Source of the DNA: Powellomyces hirtus
Lineage: Eukaryota > Chytridiomycota > Chytridiomycetes > Spizellomycetales > Powellomycetaceae
Direction of reading: 5' to 3'
Assembly (NCBI GenBank): GCA_025526995.1
Contig: JAHLKG010000008.1
Span: 682,001 to 746,000 of the forward strand
Length of the DNA: 64,000 nucleotides
Under the pieces are notes generated by a model. The model was not told where the DNA came from. It worked only from the letters and a program-made list of their open reading frames with translations, and ran no database searches. Below, in pieces: positions 40,401 through 51,507 of this stretch. The position numbers and the translations under genes are program-made. The stretch's first letter is position 1; each line of letters starts with the position of its first letter.

Positions 40401-43400
40401 CGATCATCGCGATTACCACTCCCACCTCAACTGCCACTACCAGTCCTATAACAAGCCCAAGCACGAGTGCGAAATCTCTGCACCATACCAAAGCGAGTTC
40501 CCCAACATCGGTTAACGCTTCCGTGACTTCAGAGATTTCTTTCACAGATTCGTGCATTCCAATCACGGAGGCGGAGCATCTCATCCCGAGCTGTGTGATC
40601 AATTACGTTGCGAGAACGAAACAGTACGCGCTCAGCTCTACAATGCCGGATTCCCTGCGCACCGCATGCTTGACGGAAGCTTCCCTGAAGCTGAGACGCC
40701 CGCAAAGCATCTTATGTGCGCCCGTCCTCTATCAGCGTAAAATGACCGGTATAGTTGACTTCTCTTATTTCTCGTGCCCAGATAAGGCATTCTGATGACA
40801 ACTACGTGCAATTTAGGAATCCTCTATCTGGAAAATGACCTGATTTCCGGAGCATTCACACCGGCTCGTCTCAATATTTTGCAAATTCTGGTCTCTTCCG
40901 CCGCAGCCGCCCTCGAGAACGCGTCACTGTATCAGCGTCTTCACGACTATTCAGAGAATCTTTCAGCGATGGTTGACCAGCGGACAAAAGAGCTTCAGAA
41001 GCAAAACTGTGCATTGGAAGCTGAGGTTGCTGAGCGTATCAAAGCACAAGCAGTTACTCATGAAGCTCTCGAAATGGCAAATGCAGCGACGCTGGCTAAG
41101 TCCAGTTTTCTGGCGAATATGTCGCATGAAATTCGCACACCGATGAACGCCATTATCGGAATGGCCAATTGTCTCATGGATACAGAATTGACGTCTTTGC
41201 AGGCTGACTACGCCAACATCATTCACACATCGGGCGATGAGCTGCTCAGCATCATCAACGACATCTTGGACTTCAGCAAAATCGAGAGCGGAAAACTAGA
41301 TCTTGAAGAAATCCCCTTCTGTCTTAGAACATGCGTTGAGGGTGCTCTGGACTTGCTAGCACCAAAAGCGTCCGAGAAGGGTCTGGAGCTTCTTTACACC
41401 CGCGAAAATGACACCCCAGGAACCTTTGTGGGTGACGTCACGCGGCTGCGCCAAATTTTGGTGAACCTTCTGAGCAACGCAGTAAAGTTCACAACTACAG
41501 GCGAGGTGGAGGTGTCAATCGAACACCGGCGTCTGGACTCACCAGACAACAACATTGACAGCCAATTCCCAATGGAACATGGATTTTATGAGATAGAAGT
41601 TGCGGTTACAGACACCGGAATTGGCATACCTGCGGATCGCAGGCATCGCCTCTTCCAATCGTTCAGCCAAGTGGATTCTTCCACAACACGCACCTACGGC
41701 GGCACGGGTCTTGGTTTGGTGATCAGCAAACGACTGGCAGAGCTCATGGGTGGTGATATGTGGGTCGAGTCCAATCCAGGGCAGGGGTCGACCTTTTACT
41801 TCACCATCCGACTGAAAGCGGCCCCGGATATCGACGCCACGCTTGTCAGCTTTGATGCCGGAGGAGTGCTTAGTGGAAAAGTTGTCCTCGTTGTTGACGA
41901 TAATGTTACGAACAGGCGCATCCTCACCTCGTTCTGTGAGAGTTGGGGCATGACGGTCAAGTGTGCGGAGAGTGGCGAGGAGGCTTTAAAGTTGCTCGAG
42001 ACAGACCGCAGCATCGATGTGGCACTGCTGGATAGGCTCATGCCGAATGTACGTGTACACATGTCAATCTGTTCTCTCACGCTTTTTGCTCGTTGTGGCT
42101 GTCATGCTAAAGGCTGTGTTGTGTGTTCTACTGGGGGGTGGTTTTCAGGGCATCGATGGGTACACTCTTGCAACGCGGATACGGCATCTTCACCCGAAAC
42201 ACAAACACAAGGCTCTTCCTCTCATGCTACTTACCTCAGTGGGATGCCGTTTTACGGAGGAGGAAAAGCGCATGGCCCAATTCTCTGCCCAGTTGATCAA
42301 ACCCATAAAGAAGCACAAGCTTATGCATTCGCTTGTCGAAATGTTTCTTCGCCTGGAACAGATCAAAAACCGCGCATCTACGTCTAGTAGATTGCGACAA
42401 TCGCAATCACAGTCGCCCCCACACATACAGACGTCTCAGAAAGGGGAAGAACAGCAACAGGAACCGCCCCGTCTGTCTCCACCACTCTCTGCTCGCACAA
42501 CAAACACAAAGGAGGAGCTGGCGGCTGCTGAAAACAAACAGATTGAGACCAACGTTGAGGCGCAACATGTTACAAAGGCTATGGAGGAGCAGCGGCAGCA
42601 GCAGCTTCAGCGGCAAGAAGACAACCAAAACAAGATGCGCGACTTGATGGAAGCCAGAAAACGGTCGCTGCCCAAGTTTCATGGGAAACGCGCAGCTTGT
42701 GCTGAGGACATGGCTGTTTTGAAAGGGGCAAAGATTCTTCTTGCGGAAGACAATCCTGGTGAGATGCAATAGAAACTGATCAACTGTCGCGAGGAGATTC
42801 TTACAAGAGAGGCCCCCCTTTCGCTTGCTTTTAGTCAACCAAAAGGTGGTCATTCATATGCTGTCGCGTGTGGGCATCGTCATGGACGTTGTCGAAAACG
42901 GGAAAGATGCATTCGAAACCATCGTGGACCGCAAGTACGATTTGATTCTCATGGATATGATGATGGTGAGTTTCCTCTCTACGCGCAATTCTGTCTTTGC
43001 AAAACAGGGAACCAATCTGACCGAACCTTCGCCTTCTCAACCCTATCAGCCTGTTATGGATGGTTTGGAAGCCACCAGGTACGGCGTGATGTTTGATCTT
43101 TGTGTGCGTCCATCTTGAAAGACTAACTCGCGCGTTTACAGAATGATACGCGCATCCCTTCCACTTGAACGGCAGCCGAAGATCATAGCTCTGACAGCCA
43201 ACGCAATGATTGGTGCGTTCCGCGATGCAGTGATCGTGATGTCGTGCCAAAGTGATCAATAGAACTAATTTCCGTATGAATTTCAGGTGACCGAGAAACC
43301 TGCATCGCCGCGGGAAGCGACGAGTATTGCAGTAAGCCCATTAAGCTAGATCTGCTTCTTGAGGCTATGCTACGCTGCCTGGACCCACAATACGAAGAGA

Positions 43401-43582
43401 AGCTGCAGCGCGAGCGCGATCGCGCAGCAGGTGCCGCAGCCGCCGTCGCCGATGCCCAGCAGCTCGCTCTCAGTCATGGCAACCTGGCAGGATCGCTTAC
43501 CTCTCCAACCTTGACCTCCCCAACGACCCCGAGCTCCATCGAGGGATTCAATCCCTACATAACTCACCCGGTCGGCTTCTGA
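34462..43582 (+). CDS. Hybrid histidine kinase with kinase-like, AAA-type ATPase, GAF and two receiver domains
   Basis: Seventeen exons, about 2538 residues. Exon starts: 34462, 35196, 35646, 36932, 37471, 37841, 38038, 38461, 38639, 38941, 39130, 40817, 42149, 42835, 43050, 43142, 43287. The domain order matches fungal group X kinases (fission yeast Mak2/Mak3 type). First comes a protein-kinase-like domain with [19 protein letters not shown] and [17 protein letters not shown]. An ATPase module follows with P-loop [16 protein letters not shown] near residue 490 and [13 protein letters not shown] long helical region is followed by a GAF domain ending [14 protein letters not shown]. The H-box is [16 protein letters not shown] (His near 1852), with N, G1 and G2 boxes [19 protein letters not shown] and [10 protein letters not shown]. 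Receiver 1 has LLDRLMPN, and receiver 2 has LMDMMMPVMDG with CSKPIKL. It relays stress signals to a phosphotransfer protein. Confidence 0.93.
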
Positions 43583-44340
43583 TTATGCGCAAACATCATC
43601 TACCTTCCCTCGCCATTCACCTCTGGCATTTCGACATATCCAACAACATGCCCAACAACATGTCGCCAGCCCTCCATTTCACCCCTCCATTTCACATATA
43701 CCCACTTTTTTCTTCTTGTACAATTTTTGCTCCACTCGGCATGTCCATCGCGCTTCCTCTACTCTCCGCGACACAACGACATTTTTCAACCTGATACACC
43801 GAACACCACCCTCCGCGCCGTAATTTCGCCGCTCTCTGATAATAGTAATCACGCATCCATTTCGTACACATCCTATACGTTGCGTGGATTTATGTTTCTT
43901 ATGTTCCATTTTTGACATTACTTTTGTGACATACTTGTTCCTAATTTTAATCACGCATCTCCCGCTCTTTCCTCTCATCGGCCCGCTGTATTACTTCGTG
44001 AGAGCTAACTATTCTCGTTGTGCGTGGGAGGACGCATCACTGGTATTCGGCTGGGTAGGAACTTTCAAGCGCAGGGAGAGGAACATGGGCCGGCAATTCG
44101 GCAATTCGGCAATTGAGGCGACACTTTGGACGAATACAACGCATGCATCAGTTTATTCCATGTTCGACTATGCAAACGGACAAAAGATTTGTAATGCGGG
44201 CCAGATGGATACAGATGGGAACAGATGCAAGCTTTGAGGATGTTTGTGCAAGATGAATGATGCGAAGCTTTTCATAACGTTAATGAAAATGTGAGTACGA
44301 TTGTGTTTGCGTTTCAGGGTATACGTTCATCGAGCCAGAC
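43583..44340. other. Intergenic region histidine kinase-SAP30
   Basis: 758 bp between two converging genes. It holds their 3' UTRs; pyrimidine-rich early part. No further gene seen. Confidence 0.5.
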
Positions 44341-44999
44341 TCAGCTGGTCGCGATCGGGGCTTTCGGGGGTAGTTTGTATATGTTGTCTGCATAATATCA
44401 ACGAAGGAAAAGACATCAGAACCCACTTCTTGCCAAACAGCCATGACGATGATAAGAAGACCTACCCTGATTTCGCAGAGCATATATGAAAGAAGTCACC
44501 ATGTCTTTCTCGTTGACTTCGTAAGAGTTGAAGTGCTTGGTGACTGACGAGACCAAATCGTCCCGGGTTTCTCGGTCTCTTTCTCTGGAAGATTTGGCCC
44601 GCAACTTAAATGTGCGTTTGTAGCGCTTCAGAATCTTATCTTCCATGGTTGAGAAATCGATCTAAACAAAAACAAACAAAGTGAAATGAGCAAGTGGTGA
44701 AGAGAAGGGTGGGCACATTCGCGGGTGCCCTCGTGAGTGCAGACACCGACGTTCCGTCTTCCTTCCTCATGGGGTGACGACGATACATCTCCAGCGGCGG
44801 TGCCTTGCGGGCTTTGGGGGGGGGGGGGGGGGTGAGAACATACCTGGGAGACATAGTCGTCTGGTTTCTTTGTGATAGTATGCTTAGTGGACGACGCTGC
44901 GGTCGTTGGCTTTTTCTTGTGGCTATCTGCCTTGTGCGTTGTGGGTCCGCTGGTAGCGAGGTGGTGGGCACCGCTTGTGCTTTTGGGCTTTGAGTTCAT
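44341..44999 (-). CDS. SAP30: SAP30-like Sin3-binding protein
   Basis: Exons 44999-44844, 44661-44466 and 44387-44341; 132 residues. SAP30 proteins bridge Sin3 and histone deacetylase in the Sin3/Rpd3 co-repressor. The conserved Sin3-binding domain is seen as IDFSTMEDKILKRYKRTFKL, then LVSSVTKHFNSYEVNEKDMV and TSFIYALRN, closely following the RRYKRHFKL...HF...VNEKD..FIY pattern. The N-terminal exon is Ser/Thr/Lys-rich and disordered. The last exon gives DNIYKLPPKAPIATS. Intron 1 (182 bp) contains a 17-base G run on the plus strand. The protein lacks the N-terminal zinc finger of animal SAP30, as fungal versions often do. Confidence 0.86.
44816..44832 (+). repeat. 17-base G homopolymer in SAP30 intron 1
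   Basis: An unbroken run of 17 G on the plus strand (C on the gene strand), just downstream of the intron's 5' splice site. Length is likely to vary between isolates and sequencing runs. Confidence 0.9.
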
Positions 45000-45752
45000 A
45001 ATGGATGCTGAAGGTGGGAACCGGGACGGAAAAGAGAGCTTGCGAGCTTGCTTGCTCGAGTTTGCTGAAGGGCTGATACAGGGTTAAGCGAGAAGGGAGG
45101 AATTGATCGGGGAATCGTTTGGACAGAGTGTGAAATGCAATTGTGGGTTGGGAAGGAGGTCTAACAATGGGGGAAAGAAAAAGGCTGGGAGGTTGTGTGT
45201 ATTTCGGTTGGGGTGAGAAATAATAATGTGCAAAGTTCATTTGGCCTTCAAAGGGCGTGGAGTCAATCTATGGCTGAGTAAGCAGCCTATTATGTCAGCG
45301 CACAAGCCACAAGCGCCGACGATCCTCCTCTGCACACTTCACGTTACCAAAGAGAAATGCTATTGAGACTCAGCGGAGGCATAGTGTGTTTCTGATTTGC
45401 GACGCAGAGATTGTTCAGCGCACCCCATGAAGAGCGGCATCAACACAATGTACGAGTGGATGAACGTGCAAATCGTGTTTTTCTTTGCTTAGCTTCTTTT
45501 TTGCCACCTCATCGAAAAACAAAATTCATCCAGGAAAGCATCGAGTTCGGCAGGCATATAATGTTTCCCTTTTAAGTAGTTGGCCAGTCACGAAAACCTC
45601 TATCCATTCACTTGTCACTGATAGATAGAACCAGCTCGGGTCTTGCACTTTGGGTGGCCCTGTCATGATTGGCCTCGTCGGTGCCTCGTTCAAGAAAGAT
45701 GAAAGCCATGTCGCATGATCTTCTCCATTCTTTGCAAATGTCTATCTATGAA
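45000..45752. other. Intergenic region SAP30-ALG10
   Basis: 753 bp: promoter side of SAP30 and 3' side of ALG10. Short ORFs only. Confidence 0.5.
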
Positions 45753-47783
45753 TCACCACATGAACCGCTGCAGTGCACCTTGCTCAGACTTCCATACAAA
45801 CGGCCGCTCGCCAAACAAATAGATCGTTCCCAGGTTGATGAGGATGTAGATCAGGGCTTCAGCGACGAGCACAGCTGTCCGCGGCGGAGTAATGTGGATG
45901 CGGTACATCAAGAAGGGAATGATGTAGTATCGGAAGTCGAACAGCGGCGTGGGTATCAAGGTGGCGACTGTCAACACAAGGTACAGGATCATGAGGATTA
46001 CTGGCTGGGATGTGGCTATACGGCGTGATGAATGAGATCACAGAATGAGTACACGGAGAGCAACAGTACATGAATAAGAATGCTACCTAGCTGGCGTCCG
46101 CATGCCCAGAATGCGAACAAATATCCCGGAACGACGGCGTACCGCGAAAGCGCATGCCGTCGAAAGATGTTCTTCCAGATGTAAAAAGAATAGTGACGGT
46201 TATCAGCTAGCAGAAACGGGTGCTCAATCCTAATGTCATGCAACAAAGCATTGTCAATGTCTTGTTTACCGACTTCGTCTTGCGAAGGGATGATTCAAGT
46301 TCGTTCTTACGTGAACTTCGAGATGGTCCAGCCCATGAACAATGCGGTTGATACAGCGCTTACGAGGAACACTAAGCTGCATCCATGAGTGATATAAGGA
46401 TACGCAGTCCCTGGCTCCCCAGCATGGTTTAGGCTACTTGCCTGCTTCTCACGGACTTTGATTGCGCGGCAAGCGCACTCAACGCCCCCTGGATGTCGCA
46501 TGACAGGAAACTGAAGCCAAGTAGCGTGGAGATGTAGTAATACAATTGTGGGACATGGATGGTAGCAATGTGGTTTGACCGGTCCCCTGACAGACGCAAC
46601 AATTGCGGTTAAGGACGCAAACGGACAGAGGTAGCAGGACCAGATGTGAGGGCCATACCCAGAACGATTCCTTTGTTCCAGAACACGAAGCCGACAAACG
46701 ACGCTCCAACGCAGACATACGGCCAGACAGTGGAGAGAAGCACGTCGAATCTCGATACCGCCGTTACTACGAAGGATGATAGCAGGTTCCAAATGCCACC
46801 TGCGACAAGACAGTCATTGCAATTAACAGGGATCCCGGGAGTAACTGGTTACGCGATAGGCGTCGCTAATCCCAGAAGAAACGGACCTGGCCCGTCTATC
46901 TGCGCCATTTTGATATGATTGAATGTACGTGATGGAGGTTGCCTTTGCGAGAGCATGTTCATGGCGGCCACTCCAGCGATGAACATGACCCAGATCACAT
47001 TGGTCTGACGAAATGTGACCGCAACCAAGCCAATCTGGAGTGATCTTACGAATTGAGCTAACGCGAGGCATAATGACGTCCAACTCGCGGGCACTTACAG
47101 CCGCACTCCCTGCGTGGTATCCATGCAAAGATGCCAGATAAGCCAGCAGGACCAAGAACGTCGACCCGGGATCGGTGTAGTAGACAAGGTGAAAGAAGTA
47201 GGATATGGGAAACAGCGACAGCGTGAATGCGTGAACGATGCTGTTCTTGCTACTCGTTTCACGAGGATGCAGAGTCCTCAATAGAACCACCAGCACGGCG
47301 AAGGTGCCGGTCAAGAACAAGAGATTGTGGGCGCGAAGGGAGTCCGTGGTGCACCCTATCCCCTGCGTTGGGACCTTGCTCAAGATGGTCGACGTCACAT
47401 ATCTGCTCAACATCGGCATATCAGAAAGACACCCTTCAGTTTGCTTGTCCCGGGGACTTGCATATATATGATGGTCTTACACCACCTCACTCACAGTCCT
47501 GGCGGAGTGGTGATTTTCGGGTCCCATATGTGATAGTTGCCATTGCAATACGTCTGGGCCTGCCTCACATGGAAGATTTCATCCTACGTTGCATGGTCAT
47601 ATAGTTTCTATTGTTAAGATGTGTGTCACATGGGGAGGCAAGCAATGCGTTGACAAAGGCGGGTACCATGTACGGCTCGGGAGCTTTGCGGTTGACATAA
47701 TCCTGAAGACTGACCGCTGTGAGCAACAGAATGCCGCTTGTGCTCAGGAATAAAAGAGTAGTTGACAGTTTTGGAGTTCGCAT
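45753..47783 (-). CDS. ALG10: ALG10, dolichyl-P-Glc alpha-1,2-glucosyltransferase
   Basis: Nine exons: 47783-47667, 47583-47495, 47402-47099, 47034-46887, 46799-46659, 46586-46442, 46376-46311, 46229-46087, 46015-45753; 471 residues, within the family range. It adds the third, terminal glucose to the lipid-linked oligosaccharide in the ER lumen before N-glycosylation. Family motifs are [18 protein letters not shown] with [12 protein letters not shown] across three exons, LRAHNLL, an [11 protein letters not shown] segment, [35 protein letters not shown] and [18 protein letters not shown]. About ten hydrophobic segments fit a multi-pass ER protein. Intron 6 starts with GC (AG|GCAAGT) instead of GT. 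It is divergent with the phosphatase gene. Confidence 0.94.
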
Positions 47784-48085
47784 TTGCTGTTTCTTGCCCG
47801 CCGGAAAGAACAGCTTTCCAGCAGACAAAACGGATCCCGCGCGCGCCAAGTGAAGCCTCCCTTCAAAGCAACAGCCGCGTACCGCACCTTGTTTGATTGT
47901 GATTGCAACGCACCAGGCAAGGGGCTGGGACAAAAAATACGCCAGGCAAACACTGCCATCACAAACTATAACAACAACAACAACAACAATAAGAAGCATT
48001 ACTTTCACCCTCAGCAACGGTGTCTAACCTCTGGGGAAGGAGCAACACAGTCCTCTCCGGCGCGACCACCCTCGCTCGCAAGTGG
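47784..48085. promoter_or_regulatory. Shared 5' region of ALG10 and tyrosine phosphatase
   Basis: 302 bp between the ALG10 start and the first in-frame ATG of the phosphatase. It has an AAC trinucleotide repeat (about 47968-47989) and no ATG on the plus strand, which matters for the phosphatase start. Confidence 0.45.
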
Positions 48086-49738
48086 ATGGGGCAACAGAAG
48101 AGCCGTGAGTATTTCTGTCGCCCGTCTTCGCCGCCCTCTGTGGAACCAACGGCCATCGTGTCCGACCAACTGCATCCGTCCTCCGAGACCCCTGGGATCA
48201 CTGTTCTCCCTGCTCAAGCTCCTTCGGAAGAATCAGATCTGCAGGACAGGAGCTTTGACTCCATAGACTCTACAACCGGTGAACATCAGGTTGCAGCTCC
48301 GCTGTTGTTGTCCGCTCCTGGCAGCTCAACGGCGACTGCTGAAGGCAGGTTAGTTTGGGTTGGAGTTTGAGAATAGTGGGAACAATAGAGTCAGGGCCCA
48401 GCACGGTCTCTGTTGTCTGTCGGTTTTAATGTCCGGTGACCCCATCGCATGCAAGCGCAATTGGCGGGCAACACTCTTTGTGCTACGCGTGGCGCCTCTC
48501 TAGTCATTCGTACTGATCGTTGTGGTAACGTTCCTATCAGACGCTCGATCGCAAGTCGGCGCTCTTCGAACGGTTCGCAAGAGTCTATCGGGACCCGCGA
48601 CCCATCAGCGCTGGCACAAACCCTGCCAAAGCTCAACACCTCCGGTTGCAGACCACCCATATTTCTTCCTCCGTCGCCCATGTCTGCTGGAACTCATACC
48701 GGAGACACCATCCCGTCCGTGGGCAACCTCCTGGTTTCTCCGAACATACCAGAATGGCTTCGTCGGGTTGTCGACAAGGGAATCGATATCTCCACGTTTC
48801 TCCATGAGGAGTACAAAGAGATTGAGAATCTTGAAGTGTCCCGGATTCGAGAAGGTGGAAGAGGTCCCGGGCATCCATACAGCTACTCGGTAGCGCAGCA
48901 ATCGCAAAACATGCGACGAAATCGCTATTACGACATCATTCCATACGACAGAAGCAGAGTGGTTCTCTCTTCACCTTCCCCTTCCGACAAGAGCGACTAC
49001 ATCAACGCGAGCCATTTCCAAGGCTTACCAGGTACGAGACCGTACGTTGTCTCGCAGGGTCCCATGGAATCGATCTGCGGGGACTTTTGGCAAATGATAT
49101 GGGAACAAAAGACCAGTTTGATCGTCATGTTGACCAATGAAGAAGAGCGAGGACGCGTGAAATGTCATCGTTACGTTCCAAGGACACCGGGACAACGCGT
49201 CCAATACGACAACTTGGGAGGCATTTCCGTGACACTAATTGAAGAAGAGACAATGCCGAATGGAGAAGTGGTGCTGAGACGCGTGAGTCTGGAACATGGC
49301 AGAGAGACGCGGAACCTGTGGCAGTTGCATTTCACCGCGTGGCCGGACCATCGTGCGAGCAGCCCTCAGAGCGTTCTCTCCGTCCTGGATCTGTCACGCC
49401 AGCTGCAAACCCTGGCCGAGAAAGAAACCGACGCTGGACCGATGGTCGTACACTGCAGTGCTGGTTGCGGTCGAACCGGCACGTTTTGCACCATTGACGG
49501 AGTCCTCCAGCTGCTGGAGAACCAGAGCAACGTTCACGGTCAGGACGACCTCGTGCGGCAAACTGTAGACAAGCTGCGAGAGCAGCGTGTCAGCGCCGTG
49601 CAAACCGTCGAGCAGTACGCGTTCTGCTACGAAGCCGTCTTGTATCGCTTGCTCGAGTGGCAACATGGCGTGGGCGACACGCGGCCCGCTTGGATCCAGC
49701 TCGCGCCGACTGCCGGGCCTGGTAGTGACCGTCAGTAG
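48086..49738 (+). CDS. Classical protein tyrosine phosphatase
   Basis: Exons 48086-48348 and 48541-49738; 486 residues with the ATG at 48086. The frame is open further up to a stop at 47990-47992, with plausible sequence (SNLWGRSNTVLSGATTLARK) but no ATG, so the N-terminus could be longer through an upstream exon or a non-AUG start. The catalytic domain fills the second half: NRYYDIIPYDRSRV, DYINASHFQG, the WPDH loop, and the active-site loop VHCSAGCGRTGTF with Cys near residue 392, then a Q-loop region VSAVQTVEQYAF. It removes phosphate from phosphotyrosine through a Cys-phosphate intermediate. The Ser-rich N-terminal half is unlike any domain I know. It resembles fungal non-receptor phosphatases that act on MAP kinases, but the substrate is not deducible. 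Confidence 0.9.
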
Positions 49739-50376
49739 ATCAATCATGACCGCGAGAATGAACCCTCGTTGTCGAACTCTGCGGCAAACAGGAACAGCAG
49801 AACCCCATCACCACTGTACTACAATTGGACCTGGCTTGCGCGTTTGTATCTAGCACTTCCTTTTCCCCTTTGTACCTAGTAATTTCTAAAGATTCAGAAT
49901 GTGCGTCTACATTTCTGCGTTGGTCTTGTGTCTTAACACCGGTCACCTCGGCCGTCACAGCAACAAAGGGCCGACTCATCCTCTTCAGGGGGCTGTCGAT
50001 GATGAAAGGGGTGTGCAAGGATTCAATCAATGTTTATTCAAACTGCAAAACAAAATACGCTCGCGGAACACCAACTCAAGCGAAATGTGTAGAAATACAC
50101 ATTCCCTTGCACATACGAAAAAGAGGGGGGATGTGTAAAGTGAGGAAATCAGGAGACGGGTGCAAGCCTGGCCGTAAGCAAAGCAAATCAAAAAACCTCT
50201 CGCATCCCGCCTGATGCGTGAGGAACAGGGCGGGTGCAAGCCTACCTAGCCTGCCAAAAAAAAAAAGGCGCGGAAAAAAAAACCGAAGAACAAAATCTCT
50301 CGCATCGGCGGCGGGTGGGATTTTTTGGCATTCCAGTGTTTTTTCGCGGCTCGTATGCGTCCAGAGGGTTTTTTTT
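49739..50376. other. Intergenic region phosphatase-H4 variant
   Basis: 638 bp between converging genes. It contains A-rich runs (about 50257-50282) and an imperfect direct repeat: GGGTGCAAGCCT appears near 50159 and 50231, each followed by CTCTCGCATC further on. No gene seen. Confidence 0.5.
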
Positions 50377-50979
50377 TCACTTGTCGAAACCGTACAGCGT
50401 TCGTCCTTGTCTAGAGAGTGAGAGGAGAATAGAGGTTAGATGGAGTAGGGGTGATCCGTCCGACCCTTCCCAGCATGAAGTTCTGGACTTGCGTACCGTT
50501 TCAGGGCGTACACGACGTCCATGGCGTTGACGGTTTTCGCTTTACGGTATTCGGTGTACGCAACGGTGTCTGCAAAACCACTGATCGCATTAGACGGGCC
50601 TCGGAAACAAACGACGAGAAAACTCGCTTGCCCGCTCCAACCAGCACATACCGTGCAGTACACTTGTCAAAAAGGTCTTCAACACTGAACGGACCTCTAC
50701 CCACACCCAACCCAAACAACAAAAACATGAGCGCACGCCCCGCCTCACACGCCCCTTCGCCACACACACACACACACACCCGCATGCCGTACCATCATAT
50801 ATCCCATGCGAGATCCTCTTCACACCGCCCCGTCGGGCCAACCGTCGGATCGCGGGCTGCGTGATGCCCGTTAGATTGTCGCGCAGGATTTTCTGGCGCC
50901 GACGTATGGGCGTGCCGTAGTTTTTGTACGCCCGCGATTTGCCTTTGCCGAGGCCTGGGGCGTGGCCTTTACCGGCCAT
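50377..50979 (-). CDS. Divergent histone H4 variant
   Basis: Exons 50979-50793, 50696-50652, 50569-50497 and 50410-50377; 112 residues against 102-103 for canonical H4. Three introns (96, 82, 86 bp) have GT-AG ends. The core is clearly H4: [66 protein letters not shown]. Departures: the N-terminal tail is [20 protein letters not shown] plus YGTPIRRRQ, nine residues longer, with the usual Lys16-Arg-His-Arg patch replaced; SGLIYEET becomes SHGIYDGE; LENVIRD becomes LTSVLHD; and the end GFGG becomes GFDK. It stands alone, not next to H3, and is intron-rich, unlike replication-type H4 genes in many species. Retained core residues argue for a functional protein. A decaying duplicate is the alternative, but all exons keep frame. 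Confidence 0.85.
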
Positions 50980-51507
50980 GTTCTTTTCGGTCGCTCGCCG
51001 CGGTTGTGCTGGTGGGGGAAACAGATACGATAACAACCCCAAGAGGCACAGGCAAGTGTGCGTTGGGAGGAGGCAAGGGAAAGAAATGGGGGAGAAGGTT
51101 TTGGCTCGCTGTCGAAAGTTCAGGAACTCGAAGCTCTCACCTCTCAGGGGAGCAAACAGTCATATGCTACATCTAGTGCGCAGCAAGGAGTGTCACACAA
51201 TAGAGTTTTAATCCAAGAGCCAAGACTAAAGTACATTTCTATTATCTACACCAAATAAGGGCTGTTGTCCTATTTTCGCAACATTACAACCAGCCCGAGA
51301 GGCGTCCAGTTGTTTGTTTTCCTAATGCCACGTTCATTCTAAAGACACAACGTATGAAAAAAATACACGAAAGGGGCAACGAAGGCGGGAAATTCTATAT
51401 AGATGCAAATAATGTGATGTGATTGACCGCCCGACGGGATGGGGAGGGGAGGGAACATTCGTTGTCAAAGAAGAAGTGGGAGTGCTTCCAAACGCCCATA
51501 ATTAGGT
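50980..51507. other. Intergenic region H4 variant-chitin synthase
   Basis: 528 bp holding the H4 variant promoter and the chitin synthase 3' UTR. No other gene seen. Confidence 0.5.

Noticed and set aside
50759..50779. CA microsatellite as a CRISPR-like or coding repeat
   Set aside because: It is a simple dinucleotide repeat inside intron 1 of the H4 variant gene.
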